Source of the DNA: JACKCR01 sp041390305
Lineage (GTDB): Bacteria; Eisenbacteria; RBG-16-71-46; CAIMUX01
Length of the DNA stretch: 64,000 bases
Assembly (NCBI GenBank): GCA_041390305.1
Contig: JAWKQE010000009.1
Coordinates: 62,001-126,000, forward strand
Direction of reading: 5' to 3'
Below are positions 17,704 through 27,084 of this stretch, in pieces. Below the pieces are notes generated by a model. It was not told where the DNA came from. It saw only the letters and a list, made by a program, of their open reading frames with translations, and ran no database searches. The translations under genes were made by a program, and so were the position numbers. How positions within the stretch are numbered: position 1 is the stretch's first letter; the number at the start of each line of letters is the position of its first letter.

Positions 17704-18392
17704 ATGAAGAAGTTGACACTGCTTCTCGCCGCGGCTGCGCTCGTGGCTGGCGTTTCTGCGAATGCTGCCAACGTGGCTTCCACCGGCGAGGGCGTCGGCA
17801 TCCTGAACGACTCCTACGACGGCTCCTGCGGCGACCTGCTCTTCAACGCCGACGGTACCTATGAGAACGGCTTCGCCTGATACGGCGGCGTTGTTGCTCC
17901 TCAGTACGGTTCACGTTCGCTGAGAAGTACGAGGTCAGCAGAGGCCTGCTCGGTGCTGTCCTCGTTCGGTGATTGAAACGATGTCGGCCAGACCGCTGAC
18001 TGACCTCTACGCGTGGTCTGACGCGGGTGGAGTTCCAGGCGCCGTCCTCGGTATGGCTGCCGGCTTCGATCCGGGCTCGATCGCTTTCTGGCCGAGCCTC
18101 TCCCGTCACTCGGTTCCATCGGCGCTGAGTGCTCCGACGGAGCTACCTGGGTTGGTTACTGGGGTAACTGGCCGGACGCCGTCTCCGCTTGGTACGTTGG
18201 TGCTGACCAGGACGGCTTCGGTGGCTATCGTACACGAACATCGCTCCTGGCATCGGCTACCCGACCGGCTGGAACAACGTTTCCATCGTTTGGGGTCCGA
18301 CGCAGGCCATCGGTATCGGCGCTGAGTTCACCGGCTGCGTCGTTCCGACCGAAGAGCGCACCTGGGGCGCCATCAAGAACCTCTACAAGTAA
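17704..18392 (+). pseudogene. Frameshifted exported protein (signal-peptide secretory family)
   Basis: ATG 17704 opens a classic signal peptide (M-K-K-L-T, then an Ala/Leu/Val core, S-A-N-A-A-N) and a mature start, but the frame hits a TGA at 17878-17880 after 58 codons. The rest of the protein can be followed by switching frame at least four times. It runs through Y-G-G-V-V-A-P-Q-Y-G, F-A-E-K-Y-E, then Y-A-W-S-D-A-G-G-V-P-G-A-V-L-G (about 18007-18050), G-A-E-C-S-D-G-A-T-W-V-G-Y-W-G-N-W-P-D-A (18121-18180) and finally Y-P-T-G-W-N-N-V-S-I-V-W-G, ending R-T-W-G-A-I-K-N-L-Y-K and TAA at 18390-18392. A strong terminator follows. Intact length would be near 225 residues. Function unknown; either a pseudogene or a gene damaged by sequence error. 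Confidence 0.75.
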
Positions 18393-18419
18393 GAAGTTCT
18401 TGATCGCTTAGGCGACTCG

Positions 18420-18453
18420 AAAGAGCCCCGGACACTGCGTCCGGGGCTCTTTT
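18420..18453 (+). terminator. Strong rho-independent terminator
   Basis: A perfect 13-bp stem (18421-18433 with 18439-18451, extended by one A-T pair), loop ACTGC, followed by TT. It stands 28 bases after the stop of the broken exported-protein gene, suggesting that gene is or recently was well expressed. Confidence 0.92.
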
Positions 18454-18897
18454 CATTGTTTGAAAAGCACTTAGCTCGGGGACTTCGAGTCCGTTGAGCA
18501 CCACTCCTCCATCGCCTCCCGGGCCACGCCTCATCCCCCCGGTTGCCCCTTCCGCGCGACCTGATCGGATTTTTGCCGGTCTCCAGGCCCCATTGTTGAC
18601 CCGGACGTCCCGTTTCCGGCTATTTTCTTCCAGGGCAAGTCGTTCCGCAGATCGGCTTCTCATCCATATCACATCGGTCGGCCTTGCCACCGGCAGGTAG
18701 GTCCAAGGAAGGTCCGCTCGACCGCCAACACGGAACACCGAAGCAGGGAGTGCCTGCACTCCCCACACTGTGACAGAGCTTTCGGATTCGTAAATCGACC
18801 AATCGCGCCTTTGGGCGGACGTGATCCGCGCAGCCGTGGTGCGTTTCGCTGCGCTGGACCGATCGGTCGAGGGGCACATTCAGGGAAGGAGCATGGA
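18454..18897. other. Intergenic region between terminator and glycosyltransferase
   Basis: 444 bases with no supported gene on either strand. A TTGACC (18596-18601) with TATTTT 19 bases downstream could be a weak promoter for the glycosyltransferase. A ribosome binding site (GGAAGGAG, 18885-18892) precedes the ATG at 18898. Confidence 0.4.
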
Positions 18898-19855
18898 ATG
18901 CCACGGGTCTCAGTGATGGTTTCCTGTTCAGGGCAGCCACGTGTGCAAACGTCGCGGTTCAGTCGATCATGAACCAGTCGTTCGAGAGCTTCGGCTCGTC
19001 ATCGCTGACGACAGTTCCACGGATGGAACCGGTGTGGAAGATGTTGAAGTAGCTGTTTGACAGCTCCGGGCCGAAGCAGTTTGGGTCGACTCGCTGCTGA
19101 AGAGACCAATGGCGTATCCAGATGGTGGACGAGGTCCTGGTCCACTGCCTCACCAGATCTCCCGCGGGCTCGGCGCAGCCGAGGATCGCGCGCTCTCGCC
19201 ACCAGCAGCGGGAGTACATCGTGTTCGTCAGCCCGGGCGACGAGTGGCACAAGCGGAAGCTGGAGGTCGCGGTCGACGTCATGGACACGCACCGAGACCT
19301 CCATGCTCTGGTCAGGCCGAAGACGGCCCACGACGAAAGCCTGCTGCTGAGCGTGCGTACCTCGCTCGTCGAGTTCGAGGAGACCGTCACTCCCCCAGGC
19401 CTGGTGCTGTCCGGAGCCATCCTCCGCCGGGCACCTCAGGTGGGAAGCACCGTTCGATGAGAACCTCCCCTCCTGCGAGAGGAGTTCGACTTCTGGCTCG
19501 GATCGGTTCGCGGTATCAGATCGGTCGCCTGCCGGACCGTCTGCAAGCGGCGATCCCGATCAAGGAGCGCACGCCGTGGAGGCCTAGATCGCTACCAGGT
19601 CCTGCTCACTGGAGAAGGCGTTCCGACGGCCACCTGACCCCGTTCCAGCGCCATCGCGTCGCCGAAGTCCTCGCGGAGCGCTGCGCGAAGCTCTCGAGTG
19701 GCTACAAGCAGCGCGACAACACGGGCGCTCGAACTTCTACGACCGGAAGAAGAAGAAGCGCTTCCTCCCTCGAGGTCGAGCTGGACGTGAGAGCGATCCG
19801 CTCTTCTGGTTTCGCCCCGCGCGTCGTCGCCTCTCCGTCATCCACGTCTGCCTGA
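18898..19855 (+). pseudogene. Frameshifted family 2 glycosyltransferase
   Basis: The start M-P-R-V-S-V-M-V follows a GGAAGGAG. Reading must then change frame to recover V-Q-S-I-M-N-Q-S-F-E-S-F and L-V-I-A-D-D-S-S-T-D-G-T-G (the GT2 nucleotide-binding signature). It changes again for E-Y-I-V-F-V-S-P-G-D-E-W with K-R-K-L-E (19212-19264) and again for F-D-F-W-L-R-I-G-S-R-Y. The final frame stops at 19855. The pieces keep the order and spacing of a GT2 enzyme of about 320 residues. Such enzymes add sugars to surface glycans. At least four frame changes are needed, so it is annotated as broken, while the preserved motifs leave open that the breaks are not biological. Confidence 0.75.
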
Positions 19856-19867
19856 TCCCGTCGTTTG

Positions 19868-20567
19868 ATGACTCTTCCGGACGAACCATCGGCGTCCCAT
19901 GACTTCGATGGATCGTCCGGTTACGAATAGGACCCCCTTGCCGCGACGCAGCTCGAACAAGCTCTTCCATCCACCGGAACTCGTCGGGGTCGAAGAGGCG
20001 AGTCCTCCCTCGGAACTCCGCTCCGGCGGAACGCCCGACTCGTTCCGTCGCGAAGCCAGAACGGGGTGTATACGTACAGGCTGAACCGGGCGGTCGGTAT
20101 GGTCCTTCCACGTCCCGGCGGAATCCTCCTCCACACGAAGCGGTTCTACCCGAATGGGATCTATCGCCTCCCCCACCGGCGGCGTGAACGACGACGAGAA
20201 CATCCTCGACGCGGCCCGCCGCAGAGTCAGGAGGAAACCGGTCTCTCGCTCGAACCCGTCCGGTTCCTCTTCCACCTTCAGTACCGGGAGGCCAGCTGCC
20301 CGTCACTTAGTTCCACTCCTTCGGGTTTCTCTATCAGAGAGCGACGGCCCGATCGTCCCCGAAGACACCGGAGAAGAGATCGATGACTGGCGCGTCGTGA
20401 GCTGGTCGAGCCTCCCCGAAACGATCTTCGGCCTCGAGAACCTCGAGCGGATGGATCGGCTGGGGACGGTTCGCGCGCTCGCACACTCCTTCCTTCTCGA
20501 TGTCATGGAGCGCGCCCCAACTGGTTCAGGCCCCCGCGCTCCGACGATAGAGCTCCCCGCGCGATGA
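19868..20567 (+). pseudogene. Frameshifted Nudix hydrolase
   Basis: The central part shows a Nudix domain split between frames: G-V-Y-T-Y-R-L-N-R-A-V-G-M-V-L-P, L-L-H-T-K-R-F-Y-P-N-G-I-Y-R-L-P (20066 onward). T-G-G-V-N-D-D-E-N-I-L-D-A-A-R-R-R-V follows in a second frame, then Q-E-E-T-G-L-S-L-E-P-V-R-F back in the first. Together they rebuild a Nudix box (G-x5-E-x7-R-E-x-x-E-E-x-G). The C-terminus W-R-V-V-S-W-S-S-L-P-E is also in family style. The N-terminal boundary is uncertain (19868 or 19899). The 3' end overlaps the convergent acyl-CoA dehydrogenase by 65 bases, which may be a consequence of the frame damage. Substrate unknown. Confidence 0.7.
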
Positions 20568-21660
20568 TCATCCGCTGAACCTGACTCGTCCCCTCGTAGA
20601 TCTGACCAGACCTTCGCGTCCCGCATGAGCTTCTCAACCGGATACTCCCGGCTGAACCCGTAACCCGAACACCTGCGTCCATCATCACCCGCTTGACCAT
20701 GTCCGCGGCGAAGAGTTTGGCGTAGGCCGCTTCCAGCGTGTTGCGCTCTCCCTGATCGATCTTCCGCCGCCTTCCAGACCAGGAGCCGCGCAGCCTCCAC
20801 GTCCCTCGCCATCTCGGCGATCATGAACTGGATGGCCTGGTGCGCGCGATCGGCTTTCCGAACGTCTCGCGCTCCGTCGAGTAAGCGAACCGCGTGGTCG
20901 AGCGCGGACCGCGCGACTCCCACCGCGCCTGACGCGACGACCGGACGGGTGTGATCGAAGGCAGCCATGGCGAGGGACCAGCCCTGCCCCTCCCCACCGA
21001 TCCGATTCGCGTCGGGCACCTTGACGTCGTGGAACGTGACCGCGCGCGTGTCGGGGCGCGCTGCCCCATGTTCTGTTCCTTCTTCCCGAGCTCGATCCCT
21101 TCGGCGTCCGATGGAACGACGAAGGCGGTCATTCCTGATGTCCCTTGTCCCGATCGGTGTAGGCGACGACGAGTACCAGTCCGCCGCCGTTCATGATCCA
21201 CATCTTGTTGCCCGAGAGGATGTATTCGTCACCGACCGCTTCCGAGCGAGGACTTGCAACCCCGCGACGTCACTCCCCGCATCAGGCTCCGGTCACGCAG
21301 TACGCGGCCAGTCGGAACTCATCACACATCGGGCGAGCCATGTCTTCTTCCACGATCGTCGTTCGCCCCACGATGACGGGCGCCTCGGCGAGCGTGTTCC
21401 CTTCCATCGCGGTGGCAATGCCCGAACATCCGGCAGCCATCTCTTCGGTGATGAGTGCGCCATCGAGCGCCAGGCCGAGGCCGCCGTACTCCTCGGGAAT
21501 GTAGGTGTTCATGGGGCTGACTCCAGGCCTTCCGGCAGATCTCGCGAGAAGCTCACGGTCTCGTCGTGATGCGCCGCCGTCGGACGGATCTCCTTCTCCG
21601 CGAGCTCCCGGGCGAGCCGCTGCGGCTCCGCTGTTCTTCCGTGAGTGCGAACCCGATCAT
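20503..21660 (-). pseudogene. Frameshifted acyl-CoA dehydrogenase
   Basis: ATG 21660 follows AAGGAGG at normal spacing and begins M-I-G-F-A-L-T-E-E-Q, the usual ACAD N-terminus. Other frames then supply I-P-E-E-Y-G-G-L-G-L, A-A-Y-C-V-T (FAD/substrate strand), G-E-G-Q-G-W, F-D-H-T-R-P-V-V-A-S-G-A-V-G-V-A-R and the C-terminal Y-E-G-T-S-Q-V-Q-R-M-I-I-A-R. Total span is 386 codons, the normal ACAD length. The expected catalytic glutamate region (Y-E-G-T) is present. At least five frame changes are required. An intact enzyme would catalyse the first step of acyl-CoA beta-oxidation. Confidence 0.8.
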
Positions 21661-21778
21661 CGACACCTCCTTGGAATCCGGTTCATCTCCCGCTGGACCG
21701 GCGCACCGACTCGGCACGACTTCGCAGATCACGAAGGCGGGGCCAAAGCCCGCTGTCCTGTGCGGAGTCACGCAACCC

Positions 21779-22522
21779 GTGGAAGGAGACTTGATCGCGC
21801 CACCTCACGTTCGCACCGCACTCGTCACCAGGCGCCCGTCAGGTGGGACGAGCCATCGCACTCGCGCTCGCCAAGGCCGGCTTCGACGTCGCCATCCACT
21901 ACGGAACAGCGAAGCAGAAGCCAGGAGGTCGTCTCCGAAATCGAGGCCTGCGGGCGGAACGCACGAGCCTTCCGGGCCGACCTCGACGATCCCTCGGCCG
22001 CAACGACTCTCCTGGAGGCGGTGAAGCGGGAACTCGGCCCCGTCGACGTTCTCGTGCTCTCGGCGTCCAGCTACCCGATGAACGCGCTCGGCTCGATCGA
22101 ACCCGAAGATCTGCTCAGGACCCTGCGCGTCAACCTGGTCACACCGTTTCTCCTCGCCCAGAGCTTCGGCCTCGAGATGAAGGCGCGGGGACGAGGACGA
22201 AGATCGTCACGCTGCTCAGTGGTCCTCATTTCGTCCGACTGCGCCTCCCTACTGAATGGCGAAGACGGGCTCCAGGGGAAGCGACTTTCCGGACTGGCGC
22301 GCGCGCTCGCGCCCACGGTTCGGGTGAACGGGATCGCGCCGGGGGCGGTTCTCCTCCCCGAGGACCTGGGCGAGGAACGACGCGAGGCCGTACGGAAAGA
22401 CGCTCGTGGGCCACCTCGGGTCCCCTGAGGACGTGGCGCGGGCGGTGCTCTACCTCATCGACGCCGAGCACTTCGTGACGGGGACGGTGCTGCGGGTCGA
22501 CGGCGGGCGCTCCCTCCTCTGA
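21779..22522 (+). pseudogene. Frameshifted short-chain dehydrogenase/reductase
   Basis: Pieces in successive frames give T-A-L-V-T, then V-G-R-A-I-A-L-A-L-A-K-A-G-F-D-V-A-I-H-Y (21840-21900), E-V-V-S-E-I-E-A-C-G-R-N-A-R-A-F-R-A-D-L, V-D-V-L-V-L-S-A-S and the Y-x-M-A-K active-site region near 22247-22265. After that come L-A-P-T-V-R-V-N-G-I-A-P-G-A-V and the family-typical end V-T-G-T-V-L-R-V-D-G-G-R-S-L-L. Length of about 247 codons fits classical SDR enzymes. GTG 21779 is the likely start but lacks a well-placed Shine-Dalgarno. Three or four frame changes are needed. Substrate not inferable. Confidence 0.75.
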
Positions 22523-22609
22523 CGGCGACGGGCGTCACCGGCCTTCTCGGGGGCTCCGGTCCGTCGATCTGGCCGAGGTCTTCGACCCGGCCGGCGTCCA
22601 CTACTCCAG

Positions 22610-23326
22610 CTACTGGGCGCGGTAGACGTCCCTCGAGTCGTCCGGCGCCACCACCTGCCCGTCGGGCCTCCGGCCCGGACACCCTCTTCGTGAACGAGGC
22701 GCCCACCGAAGTACCCGGCCCCGGCGGCGGCCAGCGCCGCCCCGACGGCGAGCAACGCAACGGCCCACCTCAGCGCCGGCGCCGAGCCACGAGTGGAGGG
22801 AGCGGCCCCCTTGCCCCGGCGGACGGCCAGGAGTCGGGCCTGCAGCAGGAAGAATGCCCGGGCGGCCAGGGCCAGACCGGCGAGCCAGGCGCACCAGCCG
22901 CCGAGCAGTTCGTGCCGCTTCGCGAGCACGAGAGCCTGGTGGGCCGCCTCGAGATCGTGTCGGGAAAGGGCTCCGTCCCCGGTGGATGAAGCCACGATCG
23001 CGGCGATCGCGCTGAGGGAGAGAGCGCAGCCTCAGGGTCCACCGGGCCTGGCCCCCCGGCTTCGGAGGGCTCGGCACAGTCCGCGTGGTCCGGAGGGTGC
23101 GGCACGGTCGGAGGGTGCGGCACGGTCCGGAGGGTTCGGCGCGGTCCGCGGGTTCGGCGCGCTCGGCGCGCTCGGGTGAACTCCGCACGGTGGGCGCGGC
23201 CCGCAGGACTCCCTGGACCCGAGCCTTGCAGGGACCCCGAACCGCGTCCCATACCGCCCAGCCGGCCGTGATCGGGAGCAGGCGATCCGGGAGATGGACG
23301 AGGAAAGGATGTGGATCAGCCAACAT
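22610..23326 (-). pseudogene. DUF2231-like membrane protein, frame-disrupted with internal tandem repeats
   Basis: The N-terminus (D-P-H-P-F-L-V-H-L-P-D-R-L-L-P) matches the DUF2231 opening H-P-x-x-V-H-F-P-I. A second frame carries a cytoplasmic helix (L-E-A-A-H-Q-A-L-V-L-A-K-R-H-E) and membrane segments (W-L-A-G-L-A-L-A-A-R-A-F-F-L-L, A-V-A-L-L-A-V-G-A-A-L). It ends near Y-F-G-G-R-L-V-H-E-E-G-V, the family's G-G-x-L-V-x-x-x-G-V. The first frame is resumed to the stop at 22610. Between N- and C-parts lie 18-19-bp tandem repeats (23087-23169) that encode an Arg/Pro/Thr-rich linker and may have caused frame slippage. DUF2231 proteins are small membrane proteins of unknown role. Confidence 0.55.
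23087..23169. repeat. 18-19-bp GC-rich tandem repeat inside the DUF2231-like gene
   Basis: Units of GGTCCGGAGGGTGCGGCAC and close variants run at 23087, 23106, 23124 and 23143, alternating 19, 18, 19 and 18 bases, followed by shorter GCTCGGCGC units. The unit length is not a multiple of three in every copy, so copy changes shift the reading frame. Confidence 0.7.
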
Positions 23327-23705
23327 GATTGCATTCTCGCAGGAACCGGCTCCCGCGGCCAGGGTATCTCTCCTGAGCGATCAGGTACTGCAGGCTTTCC
23401 GAGATCGGGGCTGCGGCCAGGACGCGAAAACGTCCAGGCGACCGGCCCCGGCCTCGTGGGGTGGTGGTCCCACCCTTTCGGCGAGGCGGCGGCGACCAGA
23501 GCGTCCTGGGATCTCGGCCCCCCACCCCCAGATGGGGCGCTCCAGTCTCCGCCGCCGCCACTCTTTCTTGGCCTCCACACACCGAGAAGCCAGCAAGGCG
23601 CCGAGTTCTCTCCCAGAACCCGGCGCCCCGTCTTTTTGCCGGCCGTATGCGAAGCAGCCGCTCCCTGATGGAGAGCGGCCGCTCGGAGCAAGGCTCTCGT
23701 GTGCG
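23327..23705. other. Intergenic region between DUF2231-like and M36-like genes
   Basis: 379 bases without a supported gene; open frames here are composition shadows. It contains two hairpins: 23597-23627 (followed by T5) and a smaller one at 23655-23679, 27 bases after the stop of the protease gene on the minus strand. Confidence 0.5.
23597..23637 (+). terminator. Hairpin with T-tract, orientation puzzling
   Basis: Arms 23597-23609 and 23615-23627 (13 bp, one mismatch), loop CTCCC, then CCGTC and T5. As a terminator it reads on the plus strand, yet the genes on both sides are on the minus strand. It may block antisense transcription or mark an unrecognised transcript. Confidence 0.5.
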
Positions 23706-26624
23706 CTACTTCCGGACGGTGATCTTCCGGTAGCGATGCTGCTGCGGTCCGCCAGCCTGGACCATGTGGGCCCGACTCCACCGCGTGGCCGCGATCGTCC
23801 GTCCGTCCCAGTCGACGCTGTGCGTCCCGTCAAGCATGCGCCGTCCGCGAGAACACGGAGGAGCGCCCCGAGACATCGAAGACCGCGATGTTCACGTCCG
23901 TCCGCGTCGGAACCTGGAACGCGATCCGTCCCTGGCCGGCGATCGGGTTCGGCCCGGGCACCCAGGAGGGCGTAGCGAGCCGGATCGGCGCCCAGCTCCG
24001 GTGCGTCCGCGGGATCGTCGGTGCTGCCGATGACGACGGAGAAGTCGTCCAGCCCCCCTTCATTGATCGAACCGGTATCGAGGTCGGAGGCGAGGAACCT
24101 GAACTGGACGTTCCCCGGCGTACCGAAGATGGAAACGAGGTCCGCCCGGATCTGGAACCACTGGTTCTGGTTGTCCTGATTCCGCTCGAGGTCGACCCAG
24201 GCGCCACCGTCGTTGCGTGCCTGCACGACCCACTCGTCGGCGTTCGGAGCGTTGCCCTTGTCGTTGGAGTACCAGCGCCAGTACTTCACGACCGCGAAGT
24301 CGCTGCCACTCGCGTCGTAGACGGGCGAGTAGAGCGTGGTCGTGCCGCCATCGACGTCGTTCTCGCCGACCGCACCGCCGACCGAACCCTGACCGGTCAC
24401 CCAGGCGGTGACGGGAACCGGTGTGATCGTCCTCGGGCTGCGCCTCGGTCCCGTTCGGGTTGACCCGGACCCAGACGCCTGTGCCGGCGTCGTCCGAACC
24501 TTCGGCGTTCACGACCCAACCGCCCGCCGCTTCCATGTCGTCGAACAAGGTCGGCGCGTCGACGTAGTGGAGCGTGGCCGGAGCGTCGATGGGCGACGTG
24601 CCGGTGTAGCCCTGGTCGTCCTCGGCGTAGATCTGGTACGCGACCTCCTCGTTCGGATCGACCGAGAGCGACGCCGTGTAGGTCGAGCCGACCGTGTTCG
24701 TCATCTGGACCTGGTTCGGACCGACTCCGTTCACCCAGTAGTCGACGACGACGGAGCCGGGAATGATGTTGGCACCGCTGACCGTGCTCGTGACATCGGC
24801 CACCAGGGCGACCGGTCCCGGAGACTGCGGGCTCGCCGGCGGCGTGTGCTGGATGAACACGCCGATGATGACGAGCGGACACTCGAAGCCGTGCTGCCCG
24901 ACACCGGTGCAGATCGCGTCGAAGTTCGGGGTCCCGTTGATCAGGTTTCCGTCATCGTCGTCCGCGATGAACATGGAGAACGCCTGGTCCGGCTGGTTCG
25001 TCGGGATCTCCAGGATCCGGCCGAAGTGCCAGAGCTGAGCAGCACGGAACTCACCGGCCTCCAGGCCCAGGTTCGACTCGAGTTCCTGCCGCACGTCCCA
25101 GACAGCGCCGGCCATGATCCGGCCATCGCTGTGGACCGCGCCGGTCAGGTCCTCGGGGTACTGGAGGGTATTGTCCGAGTTCCGGATGCCCGCCGAGCAG
25201 TTCAGCTGGAAGCCGCGACCGATGATCGACTCATCGGTGATGAAGTTCGCGAGAATGTCGGAGTTTCCTTCGCCGAGGCCTTCGTTGCCCTGGCCGCCGA
25301 TGATCGCATTCTGCACGCCGTGTCCGAACTCGTGGTGGACCACTCCCTGGATCTCGCCGGAGTTCGCGCAGCCTCCGCCGGCGTTGTAGAAGTTGATCGT
25401 CCCGTTCCAGAAGGCGTTGCAGGTGCCGGCGACGCCGACCCGCGCGGTCATCCGCTGGTTGATGTAGCCGAAGGTGGGATCGAACGTCGCGATGAAGTCG
25501 TGAACGTCGGACACGCCCTCGAACACATCCCGCTCGTCCTGACGCGAGTTCGCGTCCGTCCACTCGACCGCGAAGGGAGTCCCACCGTCCGCCGTGCCGG
25601 TGAACACCGCATCGGATCCGCCGCTCGAGCGGTTCACGTCACAGTACGGGCCATAGAAGCGGGACGTCACGGTCGCGGAACCACTTCCGGCACCGATCGA
25701 CCAGTTCCCGTCGACATCCGAGTTCGTCGTGCCCTGACCGCTCACGGAGACTTCCATGTAGCCGACGGGGACCTGGACCTCACCGTTGCAGTACGTGTCC
25801 TGCTCGACGCCGGCTTCGGTCGTTCCGGAGAAGTAGTGAACGTCGTCGTAGCGCCACACGATCTCGCCTGCATGCGCGTCGACATACGTCTGCCAGATCG
25901 CGTACGGCTCCTGGATCTCGACCCGGAGTTCGTAGACGAGGTGGTAGCGAACCTGATCGATCGAAGTCGCGAACGGCAACACCTTCAGCTGGGGCTCACC
26001 CAGAATCGCGTCGACCGCGGGATCGAACCCGAGATCACGAGTCGCCACCCCTTCGGCCTCCGCGAGCGAGAGCGACGGGTTCGCGTCGAGGTCGATGCCC
26101 GAGTAGAAGTCGGATCCCATCACGAAGAGACGACCGTTCTCGAGGAACGTCGCGTGGTACCGGCCACCCATGACCTCGTACCCGTTCCAGACCTGCTGGA
26201 AGTGCGCGGCGACCTTGCCGAGACCGCGGGTCACTTTGACGAGTTCGAGGGAGTTCGGATCGACTCCGAGCGCCTGGGAGTTCTGCGTCGCGACGGCCAG
26301 TGCCGCCTCGGCCGCGTCCAGGTCGGCGCTCAGGGCCCCGGCCACGACCGCGCCGGACCCGAAGAGCCTGTGCGGAGTGTTCGTCTGCGGGTTCCAGGAC
26401 TGCACCACCCAGTCCCCGCCATAGGTCGCTTCCACCGAGGTCGCCGCCTGCATCGCGGACTCGACGCTCTGTGACGTCCGGTAGACACCGGTCGGATAGG
26501 TCGGGATCGGAATCTCGAGGTGGCTCTGAGCAGTAGGAGCGAAGGCACCGGCGTCGGTGGTGTTCCACACGGAAACACCCACGACGGCCGAGGCCAGGAT
26601 CACCAGCCGAAGCGATCGGTTCAT
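23706..26624 (-). pseudogene. Secreted M36-like (fungalysin-type) metalloprotease with FlgD-like tail, two frame breaks
   Basis: ATG 26624 starts a signal peptide (M-N-R-S-L-R-L-V-I-L-A-S-A-V-V-G). A propeptide-like region (about 30-300) precedes the zinc site V-V-H-H-E-F-G-H-G and E-G-N-S-D, in the M36/gluzincin arrangement. It shares C-N-A-F-W-N-G-T and F-Y-N-A-G-G with the protease at 11054. The frame breaks near 24410 (at P-E-D-D-H-T-G), where a second frame continues with V-T-G-Q-G-S-V-G-G-A and a MAM-like jelly-roll. A second break lies near 23900, after N-P-I-A-G-Q-G-R-I-A-F-Q-V. The FlgD-like end D-G-T-H-S-V-D-W-D-G-R to R-K-I-T-V-R-K stops at TAG 23706-23708. The catalytic part is intact, so a working protease lacking only its tail is possible. 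Confidence 0.85.
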
Positions 26625-27084
26625 GGACGTACTGTCCCCTTTCTCCAGTGGTCGAGAAGGTGAGTTGCGGCGCGATTCCACGAGGACGAAACGGACAGGC
26701 TGGGGGCCTGGGGCAACCGTGACGCCACGGGAACCGGTGTGACGTCGATCGTACCCCACGGACCGGTTCGTGGACCATCCCTCACAAGCCGTCCGAGCAC
26801 ACCGAGGCCGGGTCCATGGGCGTCTGGGGCCGGGTGAGGCACGGTCGGGGCGGACTACGGAGTTCGGGCCTGAGGGGCACGACGCGGCATGCGTGGGCCC
26901 TGATGGCTGTGGCCACAAGCAAATGGAACGTTCATTCCTGATCGAACGGTTCCTCTTATCCTGAGACCTCCTTATGTCAGCTTGAAGCGCGGTTGCCCCT
27001 CGTTACGCTTTAATCGCAGCGCACTTTGAAACCGTGATCCTGAATCCACTCCACTTTTCCGCAATTCTTTGAGGGAACCCAGTC
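26625..27084. other. Divergent intergenic region
   Basis: 460 bases between two divergent secreted-protein genes. No coding frame is supported. The right part (26930-27080) is noticeably AT-richer than the rest and is the likely site of the promoter for the 27085 gene, but no well-spaced -35/-10 pair stands out. GAGGGAA at 27071-27077 is a ribosome binding site for ATG 27085. Confidence 0.45.

Noticed and set aside
19240..19265. TGGCAC at 19246 as a second sigma-54 promoter
   Set aside because: The -12 GC is one base out of register and the TTGC element is absent; it encodes part of the glycosyltransferase.
17700..23330. The frameshifted block as a horizontally acquired island
   Set aside because: No integrase, insertion sequence or flanking tRNA or direct repeat is visible, and base composition by eye does not differ clearly from neighbours.
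24408..26474. A 688-codon open frame antisense to the M36-like protease
   Set aside because: Composition shadow without motifs; the opposite strand has H-E-F-G-H and a signal peptide.
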